NCBI GenBank assembly: GCA_963825305.1
Contig: CAWGTA010000017.1
Location: forward strand, 310,001-374,000
Direction: 5' to 3'
Source of the DNA: PSRJ01 sp963825305
GTDB lineage: Bacteria; Acidobacteriota; Terriglobia; Bryobacterales; Bryobacteraceae
Length of the DNA stretch: 64,000 nucleotides
The notes below the pieces were generated by a model. The model saw nothing but the letters and a program-made list of their open reading frames with translations, did not search any database and was not told the origin of the DNA. Made by a program: the position numbers and the translations under genes. This document shows positions 25,787 through 34,500 of this stretch, one piece after another; within the stretch, counting starts at the first letter, position 1, and every line of letters begins with the position of its first letter.

Positions 25787-28279
25787 ATGAAAACGATGCG
25801 ACATATTAAGAACTCGATTCCCCTGATCGCCGTCATCGGCTTAGTTGGCGTCTTTACCGCCCGCGCCCGAGCCAGGCGCCGGATCCGGCCGACGCGCAAC
25901 TGGCCACCATGAAGCAATACTGCGCGGGCTGCCACAACGACAAAGCCAAGACCGGCGGCGTCAGCTTCGAAGGCATCACGGCCGCGAGCATCGCCAAGGA
26001 TCCCGAGCTTTTCGAGAAGGCCGTGCGCAAGCTGCGCGGCCGCGTCATGCCGCCTCCCGGCGCGAAGCAGCCGGACGGCAAGGCTGTCGACTCGCTGGTC
26101 GCGTGGCTCGAAGATTCGCTCGACAAGCTTCCCAACCAGGCGCACATCACCGATCAGGTGGTGCTGCACCGGTTGAATCGCAAGGAATACGAAAACGCCG
26201 TCCGCGATCTGCTTCTGGTCGACGTCAACGGCGCCGAATTGCTGCCGCCGGATGACATCGCGCAGGGCTATCGACAACATCGCGTCCGCCCTGCAGGTTT
26301 CGCCTTCCTTCATTGAGCAATACGTCATTGCCGCCCGTAACGTCGCTGTCAAGGCGCTCGGCAAGGCGCGATTCCCGCCCGCAGGGCTGGACGTTCCGCG
26401 CAGCTCCCGGCAATCAGCTCACACACGTTCCCGGATTGCCTCTCGGGACGCGCGGCGGCATTCTCGCGAAAGTGGATCTCCCCGCCGACGGCGAATACCG
26501 CATCAACATCGCCGACATGGCCACCCATATCTGGGGCAACGGCATGGAGTACGAGAATCCGCTGGTGGTGACGCTCGACAACAAGATCGTCTATCAAACC
26601 GATGATCGGCGGCGAAGAAGACATGAAGCTCTACGATCAGGTGCAGAGCGGCGCGCTCGATCGCGTCAATGCCCGCCTGAAGAACATCAAGTTCCAGGCC
26701 ACGGCCGGACCGCACAAGATCGGCGTCACTTTCCGGCGCCAGAGTTTCGCCGAATCCGACGATCAGTTGCAGATGTTTGCGCCCGGCGGCGGGCAGGATC
26801 GTTCTCTACCGCGTGAACTCGTTCCAGCTTCTGGGCCCCTTCGATGCGAAAGGCCTCAGTTCCACGCCCAGCCGCGACCGCATCTTCATCTGCAACCCGG
26901 CCAAGGACAAAACCAAAACGCCCGAAGCCTGCGCGAAGGAGATTTTCGCGACGCTGGCGAAGCGCGCTTATCGCCGTCCGGTGACGAATGACGACATCGC
27001 GGAACTCATGCAGTACTACGCCGATGGCGTGAAGCAAGGCGGTTTCGAGTCCGGCATTCGCGACGGCATCACGGGAATGCTGGCGAGCCCGTTCTTCCTG
27101 TATCGCGGCGAGCGCGTCCCCGCGGGGTTGAAGCCGGGCGAGAAGTACGCGATCACCGATCTCGAACTCGCGTCGAAGCTTTCGTTCTTCCTGTGGAACT
27201 CGATTCCCGACGATGAACTGCTCGATCTCGCCATCAAGAACAAACTCAGCGATCCGGCGACGCTCGACAAGCAGGTCCAGCGCATGCTGGCCGATCCGCG
27301 ATCGAAGACGCTGGCGAGCAATTTCGTGTTTCAGTGGCTCGACATGAAGCGGCTCGACGAGATCGTTCCGGATACCGACGTCTTCCCGTATGCCTCCGGC
27401 CGCATGGACCCGCGGCAGGATTTCCGCACCGAGCTCACGCTGTTTGCCGACAGCATCTTCCGTGAAGACCGCAGCGTGGTGGATTTGCTGCGCGCGAACC
27501 ATACGTACCTGAATGAGCGCCTCGCGCTGCAATACGGCATTACCGACGTGAAAGGCGATCAGTTCCGCCGGGTCGAGCTGAAAGACTCCGCGCGCTGGGG
27601 CTTGCTGGGCAAGGGCGCCATCCTGATGGCGGCCGCCTATCCGAACCGCACGTCCCCCGTGCTGCGTGGAAAGTTCATCCTGAACTACATCGAGGGCGTC
27701 CCGCCGGCCAACCCGCCGCCCAACGTCCCGACCCTGAATGACAAGGACATCGGCACCACCAAAGCGCTCACCGTCCGCGAGTTGATGGCGAAGCACCGCG
27801 CGAGCCCGACCTGCTCGTCATGCCACGCGGTCATGGATCCGCTCGGCTTCGCGCTCGAAAACTTCGACGCGACCGGAATGTGGAGAGACAAGGACCGCTT
27901 TGCCGGCACGGTCATCGATTCCGCCGGCGAGTTGCCCGACGGCACGAAGATCAACGGACCCGACGATCTCCGCAACGCGCTGCTGCGCCGTCCCGAACAA
28001 TTCGTGCAGACGTTTGTGGAAAACCTTTTGACCTATTCGATGGGCCGCACGCGCGAGTACTACGACATGCCGACCGTCCGCAAGATCGTGCGCGACACGG
28101 CGGCGAAGGATTACAAGTTTTCGGCCATCGTTCAGGCGGTGGTCAAGAGCGAACAGTTCAAGATGCGCCGCGTACCGCAGCCGGTGCAGAGTGCGAGCAG
28201 TGCGAGTACGAGTAAGAGTAGCAAGGAGACGACATCATGTTCATATCCAAGAAACACATTCCACGCCGTACAGTCTTGA
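25787..28279 (+). CDS. DUF1592/DUF1588/DUF1585 cytochrome-c-like exported protein (frameshifted)
   Basis: About 830 residues. ATG 25787 begins a signal sequence (IPLIAVIGLVGVFTA). After a shift near 25860, QYCAGCHND gives a heme c motif (CAGCH). Domains known from planctomycetes and acidobacteria follow: HRLNRKEYENAVRDLL (DUF1587), FATLAKRAYRRPV (DUF1595), LASKLSFFLWNSIPDDELL (DUF1592), HRASPTCSSCHAVMDPLGF (DUF1588, second CSSCH heme site) and NLLTYSMGR (DUF1585). Further shifts occur near 26270, 26385, 26600 and 26790. The last residues after MRRVPQP look out of frame. Probably a periplasmic electron-transfer or oxidoreductase component paired with the DUF1552 protein; activity unknown. Confidence 0.82.
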
Positions 28280-29527
28280 AGGGAGTCGGAGCCACCATCG
28301 CACTGCCGCTCCTGGACGCCATGATTCCCGCCGCCACCGCGTGGGCGGACACTCCCGCCGGGAAGACCCCGAAGCGCTTTGCCTTTGTCGGCTTCCCGCA
28401 CGGCGCGATCATGGATCGCTGGTCGCCGAAGGAAACCGGCACGAACTACACCATGTCGCCGATCCTGCAGCCCCTGGAGCCGTTCCGCAAGCATCATGAC
28501 CATCGTCTCCGGTCTGCGCAACAAGCCCGCGGAAACGCCCGAGCCCCACGCCTACATCGAGCAAGGCTGGCTGACCTGCGTGAAGCCCTGGGACTTCGGC
28601 AAGGCCGGTCCGGACTCCGGCGTGAGCGCCGACCAGATGGCCGTCCGCTACGTCGGACAGGACACGCGTCTCCCGTCGCTCGAACTCACGCGTCGGTCAG
28701 GGCAGCGCCCGCCTCGCCTGGCGCACGCCGACCCAGTCGTTGCCGCAGGAAGGCAACCCGCGCGCGGTCTTCCAGAAGCTCTTCGGACAGGGCGATACCG
28801 ATCAGGAACGCGCCCAGATCCTCGCGGAAACCGGCAGCATCCTCGATCGCGTGCAGGGACAGGCGCAGCGCCTGCAGGCCAGCCTCGGCGTGAAGGACCG
28901 CGTCGTCGTCAGCGACTATCTCGACTCCGTTCGCGAGATCGAGCGCCGCGTGCAGATGGCCGAGAAGGCGCACAACAGCGACTTGACGATTCCGGATGCG
29001 CCGGTCGGCACGCCGAACGATATCACCGAGTATTTCAAGCTGATGTTCGACCTGATGGCCCTCGCGTTCCAGGCCGACATCACGCGCGTGATCACGCTCT
29101 CGATGGATCACGAAGCCAGCATGCGCACCTACACGAACCTGGGCATTGCCGAGGGATTCCATCCGCTGTCGCATCACGGCAACAACCCGCAGAAGATGGA
29201 CAAGCTGGTGCAGATTCAGAAGTACCACACGGAAGTGTTCGCCGGATTCATCAAGAAGATCGAGGCCGCGAAAGAAGCCGACGGCACCGTGCTCGATCAT
29301 TCCACGATTCTCTTCGGCAGCGACATGAGCAACAGCGATCGCCACAACAACGATCCGCTGCCGTCCGTCGATCCTGGGACACGCCAACGGAAAGATCAAG
29401 GGCGGCCAGCACCTGAAGTATCCCGCAGGATTCGCGTCACGGCGACCTGCTCCTCACGCTGCTCCAGCGCAATGAGATCCCGGTGAAATCCATCGGCGAC
29501 AGCGCCGACGGTCTCTCGGAGGTCTAG
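28237..29527 (+). CDS. DUF1552 exported protein (frameshifted)
   Basis: About 430 residues, with aaggag before ATG 28237. A Tat-like start (RRTVLKGVGATIALPLLDAM) leads into KTPKRFAFVGFPHGAIMDRW, then SGLRNKPAE, LQASLGVKDRVVVSDYLDSV, EIERRVQMAE, FKLMFDLMALAFQADITRVI, LSHHGNNPQKMDKL and LFGSDMSNSDRHNNDPLP. This is the DUF1552 family nearly always found after a DUF1592 gene. Shifts near 28490, 28695, 29370 and 29435 break it; the end DGLSEV at 29527 is in the recovered frame. Function unknown. Confidence 0.8.
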
Positions 29528-29530
29528 AGC

Positions 29531-31229
29531 ATGCGACAGGTTCGTAGCTGGCATCGCAGTCTGCTGGCCGTCCTGCTGGCCGGCGCCTCGATGATGCGCC
29601 GGCCGCCGAGATCGACGCTGCTGGACGCGGCGGAATCCGGCGACCACGCCGCGGCCATGCGCCTGGTGAGCGCGAAGGGCGCCAACGTGAACGCCACCGG
29701 CGCCGATGGCAGCACCGCCATCATGTACGCCGCGGCGAACGGCGATCTCGAACTGGTCCGTGCGCTGATCAAAGCCGGCGCGAATGTCAAACTGAAGAAC
29801 CAGTTCGGCACGTCGGCCCTCACCGAAGCCGCGATCATCGGCTCCGCGCCGATCATCGACGCGCTGCTCAAGGCCGGCGCCGATCCCAATTTCAAAACTC
29901 CCGATGGCGAAACTCCGCTGATGGCCGCCGCGCGCAGCGGCAAGGTTGACGCGGCCAAGGCGCTTCTGGCTGCGGGAGCCGACATCAACGCCAAGGAAAC
30001 CTGGGGCGGACAATCCGCGCTCATGTGGGCCGCCGCGCAAAGCCAGGCCGACATGGTGAAGTTCCTCGCGTCGAAGGACGCGAACCTGAACGATCACGGC
30101 AAGGTCAATCAGTGGGAGCGCAAGATCATCCAGGAACCTCGCCCGAAGGACATGAACAAGGGCGGCTTTACCCCGCTGCACTATGCCGCGCGTGAAGGTT
30201 GCGCGGCCTGCGTTCAGAACCTGCTGGCCGCCGGCGCCGATCCCGATTCCGAAGATCCGGACCGCGAGACGCCGCTGCTTCTCGCGCTGGAGAACCTGCA
30301 TTTCGACACGGCCGCCGTGCTCGTCAAAGGCGGCGCCGATCTCGACAAGTGGGATCTCTTCGGCCGCTCGCCGGTCTACATGGCCGCCGACGTCAGCACG
30401 CTGCCGATGAAAGGGAACGGCGCGGTGGCCGTCATCCCGAGTCCGGACAAGCTCACCGCCGTCGATGTCGGGCGCATGATGCTCGAACGCGGCGCGAATC
30501 CGAACATTCAGTTGAAGCGGCGTCCGCCGTATCGCGACGTCCCGCAGGATCGCGGCGGCGACGGCATGCTCGCCCAGGGCGCCACGCCGCTATTGCGTGC
30601 GGCGCGCGGCGGCGACGACAAGTTCGTCGCGCTGCTGCTGGAGTACAAGGCGCTGGTCGATTTGCCGAGCAAGGAAGGCATCACGCCGTTGATGGCCGCC
30701 GCCGGCGTCGACTACGGCGCACGCGTCACGCGCGGACGTAACCGTACCGACGAAGGCGTGCTCGCCACCATGGATCTCCTGATCAAAGCCGGCGCTGACG
30801 TGAACGCCCGCTCCGTTGTGGATCGCAGTGCCGGGTGGTTGTGGCCGTGGCGGTGCGTGGCGGAGGCAGAGGCGGCGCCGCCGCCCGCTGCTGCTGCCTC
30901 CGGTCGGTTTCGCTGCCGGTGACAGCGCCTCCGCGCGCATCGCACAGACCTTCCGCCGCGGCAGTCAAATGCCGAGCGCGAACGCCGTCCCGAACCAGAC
31001 CGCTCTGCACGGCGCCGCCGAACACGGCTTCGATAAGTTCATCGAATTCCTCGTCGCCAACGGCGCCGACCTGACCGCCAAAGACGCCAGCGGCCGCACG
31101 CCCCTCGACGTCGCCCGCGGCGCCGGCGGTGTTCGCGGCGGTGCGGATGCGTTCCCGAAAACCGTGGCACTGCTGGAATCCTTGATGAAGGCGAAGGGGA
31201 TCCCGGTTGCGGAAGTTGCCGGCAAGTAG
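29531..31229 (+). CDS. Exported ankyrin-repeat protein (one frameshift)
   Basis: About 565 residues from ATG 29531, 3 bases after the DUF1552 stop. A short signal-like start (LLAVLLAGASM) is followed by roughly ten ankyrin repeats, e.g. DGSTAIMYAAANGDLELV, TPLMAAARSGKVDAAKALL, GGFTPLHYAAREGCAACVQN, ATPLLRAARGGDDKFVALLL, QTALHGAAEHGFDKFIEFLV. The frame breaks in the Ala/Pro-rich stretch near 30830-30960; the last repeats resume in another frame to 31229. It probably acts as a protein-binding partner of the DUF1592/DUF1552 pair, with which such genes are often found. Confidence 0.8.
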
Positions 31230-31251
31230 GAAAGACTAAAACGGAATATAG

Positions 31252-31289
31252 GGCCGTCCCGAATCGGTTCGGGGACGGCCTTCTTTTTT
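31252..31289 (+). terminator. Rho-independent terminator after the ankyrin gene
   Basis: ggccgtccc pairs with gggacggcc around an 11-base loop and is followed by ttcttttttg. It is the clearest terminator in the window and closes the 24.9-31.2 kb operon. Confidence 0.9.
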
Positions 31290-31420
31290 GGGCGCAAGCT
31301 TTCGAAATCCTTGCAGACGTCAGTCTTTGTTGGGGCCAGGCGCTGACCTCAATCAGATCACATCAAAACCAACTGACTATGCGTAATGCAACCCATAGAG
31401 ATGAGTAGGCCGAAACGTTC

Positions 31421-31451
31421 AAAAAGGTACCAAAAAGTACCAAAAAGCACC
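31421..31451. promoter_or_regulatory. Three tandem AAAAAGNACC direct repeats upstream of the giant gene
   Basis: aaaaaggtacc (31421-31431), aaaaagtacc (31432-31441) and aaaaagcacc (31442-31451) follow one another with a 10-11 base period, about 53 bases before the ATG at 31504. One-turn spacing suggests a protein-binding site or curved DNA. Confidence 0.5.
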
Positions 31452-31503
31452 AAGCAAGTGGGGCTGTGTGCTACATTTTACAGACTCAGATCGATCCCAA
31501 CAC

Positions 31504-34500
31504 ATGTCCACCAAAATCCCCCCTACCTCCTCAGGTGCCAGTCATCTTCATTTCAACCGAGCCGTTGCTTGCCTCCTCCTGCTGATTACTGCCGGCATGG
31601 GTCCCCTATTGGCACAGGTACCCGGTCCGAATGTCAACATGGTTTCGGGAACGCAATGGCCCGGCGGAGACCCTTTCCTCCAGCGCCAGAACGAGCCCTC
31701 GATGGCCGTATCTTCCCGCAATCCGCTCCACATGCTCGCCGGCGCCAACGACTACCGCACCGTCGATCTGCCCGGCGTTTCGGGGGCAGCGGAGCCAACC
31801 GGGGACGCGTGGCTGGGACTCTTTAAATCCTTCGATGGAGGCCAGACCTGGACGAGCACGCTCATCCCGGGGTACCCGCAGGATAGGTCTTTGCAAGCAC
31901 TACTTTCTCCGATAAGAGGCCTTGGCGCCGGAGCTGACCCGAGCGTTCGCGCCGGCACCAACGGCATGTTTTACTATAGTGGCCTCGCCTTCAACCGTCA
32001 GGACGGAGGCGCCAGCAAGGTTTTTGTCGCCAGCTACACCGATGACAACAACCTCGAAGGCGGCGATTCCATTCGTTACCTTTGGACTACCGCCGCAGAG
32101 AGTTCGTCAGGCAGTAACTTCGAAGACAAGCCCTCATTGGCCGTGGATATTCCCCGAGCGTCATCCGGATACTGCATTATTCCAACGCTGCCTCTCCAGA
32201 ATACCCAGATCTTCCCGGCTGGGACGGTCTACGTTGCGTGGACCGAATTCATTGGTGGGGCGGATAGCGCCAACGCGCAGATCCGGCTCTCACGGTCGAC
32301 CAATTGCGGGTTGACCTGGAGTTCGCCGGAAACAATCAGTAAGGTTGGGATCACCAGTCAAGGTGCGGCACTGGCCATCGATCCGAATACAGGGACGCTG
32401 TACGTGGTCTGGCGCGTGTTCGCCTCCACCACGCCGGCTCAAGGCGACGCAATTATGTATTCGGCGTCCTACGACGGGGGAAACTCGTTCTCCAAACCGG
32501 CGCTGCTGGCCAATATCGCTCCATTTGACCAGGGGGACACGTCTGTCTCGTTCCGCACTAATAGTCTTCCGTCGATCGCCATCGACGCCGCCAGCCACGT
32601 GTACGTGGCCTGGTCGCAGCGCGGCGTCGGTCCGGGCGGCGATGCCCGCGTCGTAGTGGCGACGGGGACACCAATCGCATCGCACAATCCGCCGCTCCAA
32701 TTCACTGCTCCCGCAATCGTCGATCCGTGGCCCGGCCGCGGGCATCAGATTATGCCGGCCCTGGCGTTCTCGGCCGGCAAGCTTACGGCTGCGTGGTACG
32801 ACCTTCGCAACGACGACCTTATTGCCGAATACACTCCCTTGGGCGGCGGGCAATTTTCGGGCACGCTGCTGAGCAGTGGTGGTGCACCGGACTATCCCGC
32901 ATTTGGAAGCTTCATCGCGGATCCCACCGTGCCATACCAGCCCGATGCACGCCGGCAAACACTGGACGTCCGGGCCGCGCAAGCCCAGCCAGGCAATCCG
33001 CCCTCATTCTTTTCCTCCGTCCAGGTCTCTCAGTACGCCTTCGGTTCGACGATAGACAATCCGAGTGTGATCCAGCAACTGGAGGTAAACGCCCCCAACC
33101 TGCCTATGTTCCAGACCGGCACGCTTCCATTCATTGGAGACTACATCGATGTCGCGGGGCCGACGTTCATTGCCAACCATTCTAATGGTTCATGGCGCTT
33201 CAACAACCAGCCCAGTGACCCCGATTTCACCCACGTCGTGTGGACGGACAATCGTAATGTGGTGCAGCCCGCCGACGGCAACTGGGCCAATTACACGCCG
33301 CCGACCTACGGGACGTCCACGACCAGCATTTTCGATCCTACGCAACAGCGTCCTGCCTGCATTGTGTCCACAACCGGCAACAATACTGGCGATCGGAACC
33401 AGGATATTTATACCGCACTGCTCAGTCCCGGTCTGGCGGTAAGCGCCCGTGGGAACGCCAAACCGCTCGGTACGGTCAACGGAAAGTTGATTCAAAGAGA
33501 ATTCCCCGTTACGGTTCAGAACACAACGGCGCAGACCCGCTTCTACCAGCTCACCATCGGTTCGCAACCGGCCGGCGGAAGCGCGTCTTTTCTCCAGTTC
33601 CCCGTTAACGGCCTGCCCAATCCGTTCACCCAGATCGACGTACAGGTCCCTGGCCTATCCGCCACGTCGCGAAGTATATTCGTCACCTCCACCGACCCGC
33701 ACGCTACCGTGTTGGTGAGCGTTGTGGAACTCACAAGCGTCAATGGCAGCCCTGTGCCCGGAGGCCAGACTGGTTCGGTCACGATCAACTCCGACGTCAG
33801 CAATCCAAACATCGCGAACCCGAACATTGCCAATACCGAGATCTACAACTCTAATATTTCAAATCCCACCCTCTCGAATCCGAACATTGCCAACCCGAAC
33901 ATTGCTAATCCCAACATCGCCAACCCGAACATCGCGAATCCCAATATCGCCAATGTGACCGTTGCGAATCCGAATATCGCCAACCCCAACATTGCTAATC
34001 CGAATATCGCGAACCCGAACATTGCCAATCCCAACATCGCCAACCCAAACATTGCGAATCCCAACATTGCGAACGCCGCTCTGACGGACGCGACCTGGAC
34101 GGTGACTAACGCCGGCAACACAGCTACTGCGTATTCCGTCAAGATGCTGGCTGGACAGAATCCGCCGCAGGGAGTCAACCTTCAACTGATCGTCTCGCAG
34201 TCCTACAACACACCGGCGGTCATCGGCTGTAATCAAGCCGTGGAACAGCATTTCGTGCCGGTGGCCAACATTACGAACGTGGTCTTCTCTTCTGCGGGCA
34301 ACCTGCTGCAGCCGGCGGCAACCGATCCGAATGCAGTCGCAGTCTCGTTGCTTCCGGGCGAGTCTGCTTTTGTGACCATGCGGGTGCTGGACACCACCAC
34401 GAGTAATCCGGCACAGGCGCTTCAGCACTTTAATCCTGCGGTAGCAACGGCCCCCGCCATCGTATCCCAAGGGGCCAATACAGGGACTACAACCCCGCCA

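Noticed and set aside
33799..34083. Resemblance of NPNIA repeats to the malarial NANP repeat
   Set aside because: Period is five, not four, and the context is a bacterial secreted protein; chance similarity of Asn/Pro-rich repeats.
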